Positions 56,037-64,000 of a stretch of 64,000 nucleotides of DNA are shown here, in pieces (the first letter of the stretch is position 1; every line of letters begins with the position of its first letter). The stretch spans positions 248,001-312,000 of the forward strand of contig JADJOR010000005.1 in assembly GCA_016713665.1 (NCBI GenBank), read 5' to 3'. Source of the stretch: Deltaproteobacteria bacterium. Lineage in GTDB: Bacteria > Myxococcota_A > UBA9160 > UBA4427. A program made the position numbers and the translations under genes. The notes under the pieces were generated by a model. The model was not told the origin of the DNA, made no database searches, and was given only the letters and a program-made list of their open reading frames with translations.

Positions 56037-57442
56037 CTACCCCTCCCTTCGCACGAACGTGCGAGGAGCCAGCTCGGGCGCTTCATTTTTGGGACCCTCC
56101 GCTCCGAGCGCCCGCCGCGCGGCCCCCGCCAGATAGACCGAGCCGACCACGACCAGGCGCTCGCCGGGCCCCAGTGCCGCCCGCGCCGCGCGGCCGCGAC
56201 CGGATCGTCGACGATGTCGATCGGCAGCCCGGGACGGTGGTGGCGGACGCGCTCGGCGAGGTGGGCGGGATCGACGGAGCGCTGCCGGTCGGAGCGCGTC
56301 AACCAGATCCGTGTCGCCGACGGAAGCAGCGCCGCGAGGACCCCCTCGACGTTCTTGTCGCTCGAGATCGAGAAGAGCAGGACGCTGCCGTCGGGCGCGA
56401 GGGACGCGAGCGCGCGGGCGAGCACCCGCGCCGAACGCTCGGTATGCGCCGCATCGATCAGGACCGCCGGATCGTTCGAGAGGATCTCGATGCGCCCCGG
56501 GAGCACCGCCCTCGCGAGCCCCCGCGCCGCCGCCGCCCGCACCCGATCCGGCGAGTAGGCCTCGAGCGCACGCACGCAGGCGATCGCCAGCCCCGCGTTC
56601 GCGACGGCCGCCTCGCCGAGGAGCGGAAGCGAGACGTCGAACGCGTCGCCGTCCCCGGACTCGAATCGAAACGACTGACCGATCGTCCCCGGCGAAGCCA
56701 CCGCGCCACGGACCTCGAAAGCCTCGCCGAGGGCGCAGACCGGTGCACCGACCTCCGCGGCCCGTCGCCGGATCACGGCCTCGGCCTCGGCCCCGAGCCG
56801 GCCGAGCACGGCCGGGACGCCGGACTTCAGGATGCCCGCCTTCTCCCCGGCGATCGCGGCCTCGGTCGAGCCGAGCTTGTCGGTGTGCTCGAGCTCGATG
56901 CTCGTGATGCAGGTGACGGCGGGGCGCACGACGTTGGTCGAGTCGAGGCGTCCCCCGAGCCCCACCTCGATCACCGCGCGATCGACGCCCGCCTCGGCGA
57001 AGAGCAGGAACGCGATCGCCGTCGTCACGTCGAAGAAGCTCGGCTGCGTCTCGGGCGGGCCCGCGCGCAGGACGTCGACGGCGGGACGCACGCGCTCGAC
57101 CGCGGCGACGAGCCGCGTGGCGTCGACCTCGCGACCGGCGATTCGGAAGCGCTCGATCCAGCTCTCGAGGTGGGGCGACGTGAAGGTGCCGACGCGCTCG
57201 CCGAGGGCGCCGAGGATCGCTTCGGTGAAGAGACAGGTCGAGCCCTTGCCCTTCGAGCCCGCGACGTGGACGACGGAAAGGCGCTCGTGGGGATGGCCGA
57301 TCGCCTCGAGCAGCGCCTCGATCGGACGCAGATCGAGGCGTGCGTAGGCGTAGTCGCTCGAGCGCTCCCGGTTGATCAGGCCGTCGAGGTAGCGCGTCGC
57401 GTCTTCGAGGCTCGAGAGGGGCTCGGCGTTCGGCCTCGACAT
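56037..57442 (-). CDS. folC: Folylpolyglutamate synthase/dihydrofolate synthase, frameshift in C-terminal region
   Basis: The protein starts MSRPNAEPLSSLED and has the P-loop VAGSKGKGSTC, TSPHLESWIERFRI and the EVGLGGRLDSTNVV and HTDKLGSTEAAIAGEKAGI motifs of Mur-ligase-like FolC. It adds dihydropteroate to Glu and extends polyglutamate tails. After DDPVAAAR the frame becomes low-complexity; one added base near 56180-56190 restores LGPGERLVVVGSVYLAG, a typical FolC end, to TAG 56037-56039. About 468 residues if corrected; uncorrected it runs to 55925. Confidence 0.87.
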
Positions 57443-57578
57443 CGCAATCCTCGTCGGCTCGTCCGGCGGTGGATCATCCGGTCGGATGGAGACCGGCGCG
57501 CGACAAGGATGACATGCACGGCGTCGGAATGCCGATCTCGGGTCGGGTCGACGACGAGCGAACGAGGGGGCCGGGCGG

Positions 57579-57617
57579 AAAACGCGAGAAGGCGGCCGAT
57601 CGCTCGACCGCCTTCTC
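57579..57617 (-). terminator. Rho-independent terminator after the Cys-rich small protein gene
   Basis: On the minus strand, GAGAAGGCGG and CCGCCTTCTC form a 10-bp stem with a 12-base loop, followed by GCGTTTTC. It lies about 40 bases after the stop of the gene at 57657. Confidence 0.75.
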
Positions 57618-57656
57618 CGATGGCCGGCCGCAGCAGCGCTGCGGGCCCGCGGATTC

Positions 57657-57983
57657 CTACTGCAGCATGTACTTCTGCCGCTCGCGATAAGCCTTCAGCG
57701 CGGGGCTCGTCGATTCCGAGGACGGATAGAAGTACTTCACCGCGTGGCCGCACTCCTGGCAGACGCGGTAGCAGAACATGAAACCCTCGACCTCGCGCAC
57801 GGAGCCGACGTTGATCCGGCTGTCGTCCGTGCAGCACTTCGAGGCCCGGGTGGGGGACACGATCCGGCGCGGGTACTCGTTCTTCGGGGTTTCCTTGTCG
57901 GTGTACTCGATGATGTTCTTCGTGAGGCGGTGCGACCGCTCTTCCGAGCTCTTCTTGCGAATGTTGCTGCCGATTCTTCTCAA
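57657..57983 (-). CDS. Cys-rich (possible zinc-ribbon) small protein
   Basis: This 108-residue protein starts MRRIGSNIRKKSSEERS and has six cysteines: KCCTDDS and FCYRVCQECG. The CxxxCxxC spacing with the earlier CC pair suggests a zinc site. It is basic at the N-terminus and has no signal peptide. The conserved-looking CQECGHAVKYFYPSSES tail and its own terminator support a real gene. No family is recognised. It is 29 bases downstream of the NRDE gene stop on the same strand. Confidence 0.68.
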   Translation of the reverse strand: MRRIGSNIRKKSSEERSHRLTKNIIEYTDKETPKNEYPRRIVSPTRASKCCTDDSRINVGSVREVEGFMFCYRVCQECGHAVKYFYPSSESTSPALKAYRERQKYMLQ

Positions 57984-58013
57984 CGCTTCATCCTCGCATC
58001 GGTTCGGTTCCCG

Positions 58014-59012
58014 TCAGGCGATCGGCCGTACGCCGAGCTCCTGCAACAGGAACGATCGATTTTCGAAGGGCCGCCGACACGGCGGTCCGTCCGTCGTCCA
58101 GAAGCGACTCGTCGGGAGCTCCTCGGCCAGCTCCAGGAGGAGAGAGCTGCGAGTTCCGTAACGATCCGCCACGTGGACACAAGTCGATTCGAAGGGGCTC
58201 TTCCGTCCCGGCAGGACGCCGGGCTCGCAGGAGTCTCCTTCCTCGACGTGTTCTCGACAGATCCGCGCCAGGCCCTCGAAGAGGTCCCGACCCGTCTCCG
58301 TCAAAAGCTTCTCCACCTGGCCGCGGATGCGGACGAGCTTCTGGGCCCGCGGCTCTTCGGTGTCGATCAATCCTTCGATGCCCTCGAAGCCGGGGAACGA
58401 CTTCCCATCGGATTCGACGGCGCAGACCGGCGCGAGCGACGCGCCGAGAGCCGTTGCGACCCGCTCGTCCTCGGCGTTTCCGACGACGTTTCCGACGACG
58501 TTTCCGACGACGTTTCCGACGACGTTTCCGACGACATGGATCCCGGGCTCGAGCGGGAAGACCTGCGGCGACTCCCGGTAGACGACGAGCGAGGCGCTCT
58601 GCCCGTCGGCCACGAGGAGCTGGAACGGGTTGTGAACGCCGGGTTCGAGCCGGGCGAGGGACTCGGCTGCCTGCGCCGCGCTGCTCGCCTCGAGTGCCGC
58701 CATGACCACCTCGCCGCGCGATCGAAGCGTTCCGACCGAAGGCGACTGCCCCCGGGCGCCCGCCTCGCCTAGCAAGCCCACCCGGGCTCCGGCGATCGGC
58801 CGCAGATTCGTGAGCCCGGCGAAGACGCCGTGCTCGGAGAGTCCGACCCAGGTCCCGCCCGCCTCGAGATCGCGCGGCGCGAGAATCCGTCCCGTTCGCG
58901 AGCGCCGGACCGCAGGTCCCTCTGCGGGTCGGGCAAAGAACTCGTCCCGATTCGCTGCGACCACCAGCGGTCGGCCGGGCACGCAGCGATGCAGGACGAT
59001 CAACGTACACAT
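58014..59012 (-). CDS. NRDE/TANGO2-family protein with VVGN tandem repeat
   Basis: ATG 59012 gives 332 residues starting MCTLIVLHR with the family Cys2, then VVAANRDEFFARP, the NRDE signature, and GGTWVGLSEHGVFAGLTNLR. TANGO2-type proteins are conserved from bacteria to humans; their function is unsettled (linked to haem or acyl-lipid handling). In the middle, five 12-base repeats encode VVGN units, absent from the family at large. The longer start adds 11 residues before the conserved Met-Cys and is rejected. Confidence 0.88.
   Translation of the reverse strand: MCTLIVLHRCVPGRPLVVAANRDEFFARPAEGPAVRRSRTGRILAPRDLEAGGTWVGLSEHGVFAGLTNLRPIAGARVGLLGEAGARGQSPSVGTLRSRGEVVMAALEASSAAQAAESLARLEPGVHNPFQLLVADGQSASLVVYRESPQVFPLEPGIHVVGNVVGNVVGNVVGNVVGNAEDERVATALGASLAPVCAVESDGKSFPGFEGIEGLIDTEEPRAQKLVRIRGQVEKLLTETGRDLFEGLARICREHVEEGDSCEPGVLPGRKSPFESTCVHVADRYGTRSSLLLELAEELPTSRFWTTDGPPCRRPFENRSFLLQELGVRPIA
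58476..58535. repeat. Five-copy 12-bp in-frame minisatellite in the NRDE gene
   Basis: GTTTCCGACGAC is repeated five times without mismatch (plus-strand orientation). The unit is a multiple of three, so copy-number changes would add or remove VVGN without breaking the reading frame. Confidence 0.95.
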
Positions 59013-59526
59013 CGCGCGCTCACCGCCTCGCGAACTCCGATTCACGAGCTCCGATTCACGAACCCCGACATCGTCGCGTCACCGGCCCGCCATCCGGGCC
59101 CCCCGGCGCGCCGGGACGGGCGCGGCGGAATCGACGTCCGGGTCGAAGGTCTCGATGCCGGGCTGGCCCGCCCCGAGTCGCACCCGGCCGGGGCAGGTCG
59201 GGCGGACCAAACTAGCGTGCCAGCCCCGTCAATGCAATGAAAACCTATGAGAAATCAGATAGATGGCTGAGATTTCCGAGCTGGGTCGTCAGCGCTTTCG
59301 CCCCGCTCGCCCGGGGAGCTGCACATGCGCGACGCCGGGCCACAACGCGGGCGATCCAGCGATGGAACGGCTCCATGCGAACCTGTTCCCGAAGACGATG
59401 ACGGGCGGGGTATTCCGGTCTGCGCCCCGTCAACCGCCCCACCATCATTCACCCCTCGAGAAACTGCGTCTCGAGCGCAAATTTTTTGACACATCGGCAG
59501 ATCTCGAGACACTTCAACGATGTAGG

Positions 59527-59546
59527 CCCGCTCCTCGCGGGGCTTT
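59527..59546 (+). terminator. Terminator-like hairpin upstream of comM
   Basis: CCCGC-tcctc-GCGGG is followed by GCTTTT. The stem is only five pairs, so termination would be weak; it could form an attenuator with the adjacent longer hairpin. Confidence 0.4.
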
Positions 59547-59555
59547 TCGAAAGTC

Positions 59556-59589
59556 GGAGGCAGAGCTCTACCCTGAGAGCTCTGCCTCC
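59556..59589. repeat. Perfect 14-bp inverted repeat in the comM leader
   Basis: GGAGGCAGAGCTCT and AGAGCTCTGCCTCC flank a six-base loop (accctg). It lies 90 bases ahead of the comM start and has no T-run on either strand. It may be an operator or a structured leader. Confidence 0.6.
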
Positions 59590-59679
59590 CTTGCGTTTGG
59601 GCCCGGTTCGATGGGCCCCGATCGAGGCCTTCGAACCGAGCCGCCCCGACCCCGACACCCGGTCCCGACGAGTGTGTCG

Positions 59680-61267
59680 ATGACCCGTGTCTGGAGCGCC
59701 ACCGTCGTCGGGGTGACGGGCGTGCCCGTCGAAGTCGAAGTCCGCATCTCCTCCCAGCTGCCGTGTGTCGACGTGGTCGGGCTGCCGGAGGCGGCGGTGC
59801 GCGAGAGCATCTCGCGGATCCGCGGGGCGATCGCCGCTTCGGGGCTCTCGTTCCCCGATCGGCGGGTGACGGTGAACCTGGCGCCGGCGGAGCTGCGCAA
59901 GAACGGGGCGGGGCTCGATCTGCCGATCGCCGTCGCGATCCTCGCAGCGGCGGGGACGGTCCCGGCCGAGGCGATCGCCGGGCGCGCCTTCTTCGGCGAG
60001 CTGGCCCTCGACGGACGCCTCCGCGCGACGCGGGGGATCCTGGCCTGCCTGCTCGCCCTGCGGCGCGGCCGCGTCGACGAGGCGATCGTCCCCGCCGCGA
60101 GCGCCCCGCGCGCCCGACACGCGCCGGACCTCGTCGTCCGCGCCGCCGAAGACCTGCGCGCCGTCGTGACCCATCTCCTCGAGGCCGAGCGCCTTCCCCT
60201 CGCCGAGATCGTCGGATCTGCCCTGGCCGCCGAGCCTGTCCGGACGGAAGGGTCGGCTGGAGGGCCTGGACAGGAGGCCGGCCGGAGACCGGGCCGAAGA
60301 TCGCACGCGAGTCCAGGCCGATCCGCCCTGCCTCAGCGAGATCCGCGGGCAGCCCCTCGCCAAGCGCGCCCTCGAGGTCGCCGCCGCGGGCGGCCACGGC
60401 CTGCTCCTGACCGGCCCCCCGGGCACCGGCAAGACCCAGCTCGCCCGCCGCCTCCCCGGCCTGCTGCCGCCGCTCGCGCCCGAGGAACGGCTCGAGGCCG
60501 CCTGCATCCTCGACGCGGCGGGCGTCCTCGCGCCGGATCAGCCGATCCCGGATCAGGCGCCGTTTCGCGCGCCCCACCACACGGCGAGCGCGGCGGGCCT
60601 CCTCGGCGGCGGGAGTCCGGTGCGCCCCGGCGAAGTCTCCCTCGCCCACCACGGCGTGCTCTTTCTCGACGAGCTGCCGGAGTTCGACCGGCGCTGTCTC
60701 GAGTCGCTCCGCGAGGTCCTCGAGCAGGGCGTCGTGCGGATCGCGCGGGCGAACGTCGCCTGCGAGCTCCCGGCGCGCTTCCAGCTGGTCGCCGCCGCGA
60801 ATCCGTGTCCGTGCGGCGACTACGGCTGTCCGGGGCGGGATTGTCGCTGCGACGACGCGGCGCTCGCCCGCTATCGCAGGCGCCTATCGGGTCCGCTCGT
60901 CGACCGCATCGATCTCGTGGTCGCGGCCGGCGAGGTCCCCTGGTCGGTGCTGCGCGGGCCCGCCGAAGGGCCGACGAGCGAGGCGGTGCGCGCGCGTGTG
61001 ATCCCGGCGCGGGCGATCCAGCGCGTACGCGGTGTCGCGTGCAACGCCGAGATCCAGGATGCGCGCCTCGACGAGCTCGTGCGCGCCGAACCGGCCGCCC
61101 TCGACCTGCTCGGGCGCGCCGTCGAGCGGATGCACCTCTCAGCGCGGGTCGCGCGGCGCCTGCTGCGCGTCGCCCGGACCATCGCGGATCTCGCGGGCGA
61201 ATCGACGACGGGGCCTGAAGCGGTCGCCGAGGCGTTGATGCTCCGGAAGCTGCGGTCGTCGGAGTAG
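59680..61267 (+). pseudogene. comM: ComM/YifB-type Mg-chelatase-like AAA+ ATPase, one frameshift as assembled
   Basis: The first frame (ATG 59680) has the N-terminal ChlI-like domain: VVGLPEAAVRESISRIRGAI and VTVNLAPAELRKNGAGLDLPIA. The second has EIRGQPLAKRALEVAAAGGH, Walker A GPPGTGKTQLA, APHHTASAAGLLGGG, FLDELPEF and the four-Cys NPCPCGDYG...PGRDCRC segment. The frame changes somewhere in 60200-60330, in the poorly conserved linker; it needs one base removed or two added, unlike the other sites. ComM promotes branch migration of recombining DNA in natural transformation. About 528 residues if repaired. Confidence 0.85.
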
Positions 61268-61706
61268 TTGGACCTGACGGAATTGCGAACAGCCGTTGCC
61301 CATCCGCGCGCCACCGCGCGTTCACGCCGTCCGACCCTACGGGCCCCATCCCCATCGGCACGCGGCAGAATTGCCGTCCCGGTTGCCCATTCTGTGTATC
61401 CGGCGGCCCGATCCGGGATCCGATCGGCGGGCTGCCATCGATTGAACAGGCAACAACGAGCCGGCATGCGGGATGCAACGATGTCGATTCGAGCGCCGCG
61501 GCGCGCCGTCCGAGGGGACGGCAGGGCCCGGGCGAAGAAACGGGACGGAACGCGACTTCAGAAGACCGGGATTCGACCGATCGAGAAGATGGGCTGTCCG
61601 GGAAGACGTCTCGGCCAGCTCGACCCGGGAACCGACCGGGTCGGGGCCGAAGGGCCTTGATGGGGGCCGACCAGGGGCAGGTGAAGGGGAGAGGAGGATC
61701 TCGAAA
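61268..61706. other. Intergenic region between comM and the small unknown gene
   Basis: No gene, RNA or terminator is recognised in about 440 bases. Small G/C-rich hairpins (for example GATCCGGGATC near 61420) are expected at this composition. A strong GAGGAGG ribosome site ends the region. Confidence 0.5.
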
Positions 61707-61946
61707 ATGACCCAGCCGAACAGCGTCTCGATTCCGATCGAGTACCGCCGCCGGGTGCAGGTGATCGAGGCCGAATGTGTGGCCGATCCGGACGAGGTGA
61801 CCCTCCGCGAGCTCGTGGAAGCGGTCGCCGAGTACAGCGACTCCGAGCGGGAGGTCGTGGCGACGGTGATGCACATGCTCCGCACGGGCGCCGTCAAGCT
61901 CCAGGGCGTTTACGAAGAGCCCCAGGTCGCGAAGCTCTGCGGCTGA
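61707..61946 (+). CDS. Small conserved-looking protein, unknown function
   Basis: ATG 61707 follows GAGGAGG. The 79 residues begin MTQPNSVSIPIEYRRRVQVI and are mostly helical and acidic, without signal, membrane or cysteine clusters (one Cys near the end). I do not recognise it. It is 37 bases upstream of rfbC, likely cotranscribed. An upstream in-frame extension to 61473 is Arg-rich and lacks a ribosome site. Confidence 0.65.
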   Translation: MTQPNSVSIPIEYRRRVQVIEAECVADPDEVTLRELVEAVAEYSDSEREVVATVMHMLRTGAVKLQGVYEEPQVAKLCG

Positions 61947-61983
61947 TTCCGCGGCATCCTCCTCGCGAAGAGGAGGCGTGGGT

Positions 61984-62565
61984 TTGCGGATCATCCCGAC
62001 CGAGCTGCCCGAGGTCCTGATCGTCGAGCCGACCGTCCACCGCGACGACCGTGGCTTCTTCCTCGAGACCTGGCACGCGCAGAAATTCGCGGACGCCGGC
62101 CTGCCCGCCCGCTTTGTCCAGGACAACCACAGCAGCTCGCGCCGCGGCACCCTGCGCGGCCTCCACGCCCAGCTCGCCCGACCCCAGGGCAAGCTCGTCC
62201 GCGCCTCCCTCGGCGAGATCTTCGACGTCGCCGTCGACATCCGCCGCGGCTCGCCCCGCTTCGGCCGCAGCGTCGGCGTCGTCCTCTCCGCGGAGAGCTT
62301 CCGCCAGCTCTGGATCCCCGAAGGCTTCGCCCACGGCTTCTGCGTGCTCTCCGAGGACGCCGAGATCCAGTACAAGTGCACAGACTTCTACGACCCCTCG
62401 AGCGAGCTCACGATCGCCTGGGACGATCCCGCGCTCGGGATCCCGTGGCCGGCGGTCGGCCCGCCCCTGCTCTCCGCCAAGGACCGCTCGGCCCGAAGCC
62501 TCGCGCAATTCGCCGAGGACGAGCTGCCGCATTTTCCGGGCCAGGGCGGTCGTGGAGCGGCCTGA
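61984..62565 (+). CDS. rfbC: dTDP-4-dehydrorhamnose 3,5-epimerase
   Basis: TTG 61984 has AGGAGG seven bases upstream; the GTG at 61978 is too close to it. The 193-residue cupin has RGFFLETWHAQKFADAG, the catalytic-His region QDNHSSSRRGTLRGLHAQ, and WIPEGFAHGFCVLSEDAEI. It epimerises the keto-sugar in dTDP-L-rhamnose synthesis for O-antigen or other glycans. rmlA, B and D are not adjacent. Confidence 0.92.
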   Translation: MRIIPTELPEVLIVEPTVHRDDRGFFLETWHAQKFADAGLPARFVQDNHSSSRRGTLRGLHAQLARPQGKLVRASLGEIFDVAVDIRRGSPRFGRSVGVVLSAESFRQLWIPEGFAHGFCVLSEDAEIQYKCTDFYDPSSELTIAWDDPALGIPWPAVGPPLLSAKDRSARSLAQFAEDELPHFPGQGGRGAA

Positions 62566-62580
62566 GGGCGGGCACGCGGA

Positions 62581-63024
62581 TCAGGCGCGGTCGGCGATCT
62601 CGCTGCACTCGGTGCAGTGGCCATAGAGCTCGTGGCGATGGCGCAGGATGCGGAAGCCGTAGCGCGCGGCGATCTCGCGCTGGCTCTCCTCGATCATGCG
62701 GCACTCGAATTCCTGGATCTTCCCGCACTTGATGCACACGAGATGATCGTGGTGCTCGTGCTCGATCTCGTAGCGCGTGATCCCGTCGTCGAAATGGCGC
62801 TCGGTCGCGAGCCCCGCCTCGACGAGCAGCTTCATCGTCCGGTAGACGGTCGTGTACCCGACGTTGGGATACTTCTCACGGACGACCTGGTAGAGATCCT
62901 CGGAGGAGACATGGCGACGTGCCTCGAGGAAGGCGGCGAGCACGAGCTCGCGCTGCTTCGTGTGCTTGAGATTGTGCTGCCCGAGGTACTCCGCGAGCGC
63001 TCGCATCTCGACTTCGTGCGCCAT
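62581..63024 (-). CDS. Fur-family metal-dependent transcriptional regulator
   Basis: This 147-residue regulator has a winged-helix N-terminus (LKHTKQRELVLAAF, GYTTVYRTMKLLVEAGL) and a C-terminal dimer/metal domain with EHEHHDHLVCIKCGKIQEF and HCTEC, the structural zinc cysteine pairs. It could sense iron (Fur), zinc (Zur) or another metal; this cannot be told from sequence. It may control the TonB-type metal receptor 56 kb away; that is speculation. Convergent with rfbC, 15 bases between stops. Confidence 0.92.
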   Translation of the reverse strand: MAHEVEMRALAEYLGQHNLKHTKQRELVLAAFLEARRHVSSEDLYQVVREKYPNVGYTTVYRTMKLLVEAGLATERHFDDGITRYEIEHEHHDHLVCIKCGKIQEFECRMIEESQREIAARYGFRILRHRHELYGHCTECSEIADRA

Positions 63025-63102
63025 GCGCGCAGCGTACCACGCAGGGACGCCACATTCTCGCGGCCATCCCGTCCGGTCGCCCCGGACCGGATTCGACTCG
63101 AG

Positions 63103-63573
63103 CTAAGCCAGCAGATCCTCGGCGCGCGAGGCGAGCTCGTCGTCGAAATCCTCCGAGAGCAGCCGGATCTGCCGCTTCAGGCCGCCCTCGAGCTCGAGCT
63201 TGCCCTGGCCCTTCTGCTGGAGCAGCGCGTCGAGCACCGGCACGCTGATCGATTTCTCCCCCGCATCGAGGAAGATCGACGCGAGCTCCCCCGTCGTCGG
63301 CGGACCGACCTTCTCGAGATAGGCCTGGCAGGCGGCGGCGAGCCCCCGGGTCCCATGGGCCTCGCGGACGGCGTTGGCGAGGGCCTTGCCGAGCTGGCCG
63401 CCCTTCTCGTCGGTGAAGAGCTCCTCGGCCGCCGCGAGCGCGAGCCGCGAGCGCTTCTCCTCGAGCGCGCGATCGTGGCCGCTCTGCGGTCTTTCGCTGC
63501 GCCCGGCGCCCTTGCCCTCGCGCCGCATGCGATCCCGCTCGCTGTAGGAAAGCTTCCGACCGTCATCCGCCAT
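63103..63573 (-). CDS. Hypothetical charged helical protein
   Basis: ATG 63573 gives 156 residues starting MADDGRKLSYSERDRMRREG; a long basic helix (to about 60) is followed by helical segments ending in EDFDDELASRAEDLLA. No signal peptide. No family recognised. It overlaps the upstream TPR gene's stop by 11 bases, so translation may be coupled. A longer frame to 63669 is available but less likely. Confidence 0.62.
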   Translation of the reverse strand: MADDGRKLSYSERDRMRREGKGAGRSERPQSGHDRALEEKRSRLALAAAEELFTDEKGGQLGKALANAVREAHGTRGLAAACQAYLEKVGPPTTGELASIFLDAGEKSISVPVLDALLQQKGQGKLELEGGLKRQIRLLSEDFDDELASRAEDLLA

Positions 63574-64000
63574 GCACAGCACTCCCCTCGACGGCGTCCC
63601 GAAGCGGCCGTGCGCTCCGCTCTTCGCCATCGAACCCGGCGCCGCGATTCGCGGCGCCCATTCCCGCACGCAGTCGGGCGAGATTCACGCGAGCCGCCTC
63701 GTTCTCGCAGTCGAGCTCGACCGCCCGCTCGAGCTCCCGAAGCGCCGCTTCCGATCGTCCCTCGGACCAGTAGGCCAGGCCGAGATGATTGTGGATCTCG
63801 GATGCGTTCGGCATCAGACCGACGGCGAGCTCGAGCGCTTCGGCCGCCGCTCGCGACTCGCCCCGATCGAGCGCCCGCGTACCCGCCGCATAATAACGCG
63901 CGGCGCGCACCGCCCGCACCGGCGTCGACCCGGCGCACGCGACGAACGCGAACGCGAGGAACGCCGCGCCGAGCACGAGCGCATTCGCCCCGAAAGCCCT
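63563..64000 (-). CDS. TPR-repeat lipoprotein-like protein (5' end possibly beyond window)
   Basis: A hydrophobic leader (LVLGAAFLAFAFVAC) ends in a lipobox-like FVAC, so the protein is probably a lipoprotein. TPR-type helices follow (ALDRGESRAAAEALELAVGLMPNAS, then EIHNHLGLAYWSEGRSEAALRELERAVEL). A GTG at 63976 could start it, but the hydrophobic segment begins upstream and the frame stays open to the window edge, so the true start may lie outside. Likely a periplasmic scaffold or envelope assembly protein. Confidence 0.62.
   Translation of the reverse strand, partial: RAFGANALVLGAAFLAFAFVACAGSTPVRAVRAARYYAAGTRALDRGESRAAAEALELAVGLMPNASEIHNHLGLAYWSEGRSEAALRELERAVELDCENEAARVNLARLRAGMGAANRGAGFDGEERSARPLRDAVEGSAVHGG

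Larger units (their letters stand above)
59013..59679. other. Non-coding region between NRDE and comM genes
   Basis: It holds a 13-bp direct repeat (CTCCGATTCACGA at 59035-59047 and 59049-59061), a locally less G/C-rich stretch near 59222-59270, a -35-like TTGACA at 59486-59491, and two hairpins at 59527-59546 and 59556-59589. A short frame from ATG 59237 shows no family pattern. No convincing gene is seen. Confidence 0.55.

Noticed and set aside
58476..58535. CRISPR-like array
   Set aside because: The units are directly adjacent 12-mers without spacers and lie in frame inside a gene.
59237..59400. Short open frame MKTYEKSDRW...
   Set aside because: No ribosome site and an Arg-rich translation without family pattern; chance is likely.

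Overview
The window is a G+C-rich chromosomal segment from a Gram-negative bacterium. The envelope genes (TonB-dependent receptor, AsmA protein, dTDP-sugar epimerase, type IV pilus retraction ATPases) point to an outer membrane. GatCAB, MutS2, ComM, LarE and a receiver-DUF4388-DnaJ-TPR protein resemble what is seen in the old 'Deltaproteobacteria' grade (Myxococcota, Desulfobacterota, Binatota). That placement is inference from gene content; there is no rRNA or other phylogenetic marker. GTG and TTG starts with good Shine-Dalgarno sequences are common, and one probable CTG start is seen.

Layout: 1-3.5 kb, a DUF938 methyltransferase fragment, a small secreted protein and a coupled pair of PilT-family ATPases. 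3.7-6.7 kb, YhbY, then a Cys/His-rich small membrane protein and a His-rich TonB-dependent receptor that look like a metal-uptake pair. 6.8-12.3 kb, an alpha/beta hydrolase and a forward cluster of soluble transhydrogenase-like, acetolactate-synthase-like and aldehyde dehydrogenase genes. 12.3-22.2 kb (minus), IlvE, the receiver/DnaJ protein, an AsmA giant and gatCAB. 22.3-31.7 kb, a DEAD-box helicase, a GST, a C45-like protein with LarE, D-Ala-D-Ala ligase, a VOC/class II aldolase fusion, a TIGR01777 epimerase and an SDR. 32-35 kb, a PEP-CTERM-like VCBS-repeat surface protein with lower G+C. 35-46 kb, an MFS exporter, a crotonase coupled to UvrD/PcrA, glmU-glmS, HflX and a KAS III. 46-52.6 kb, a coiled-coil protein with its own promoter and terminator, pstS and phoU diverging around a Pho box, MurQ, MutS2 and a small membrane protein. 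52.6-57.4 kb, a flavin oxidoreductase, a MtnX-like phosphatase, a homocysteine methyltransferase-like gene and FolC. 57.6-64 kb, a Cys-rich protein, an NRDE/TANGO2 protein, ComM, a small unknown, RfbC, a Fur-family regulator and two more small genes.

The main caveat is a set of single-base frameshifts. At least ten sites in nine genes between 29.4 and 60.3 kb break otherwise well-conserved proteins. The clearest lie in short homopolymers and look like one missing base; none is seen in the first 29 kb. Because essential or near-essential genes are hit (uvrD/pcrA, folC, glmU), an uncorrected consensus is likelier than gene decay.

No tRNA, rRNA, insertion sequence, prophage, CRISPR array or defence island was recognised. 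Nothing in the window amounts to a demonstrably new system. The most unusual items are the VOC-aldolase fusion, the lysine-rich tail on GlmU, the receiver-DUF4388-DnaJ-TPR protein, the operator-like repeat at the coiled-coil gene promoter and the PEP-CTERM VCBS protein.
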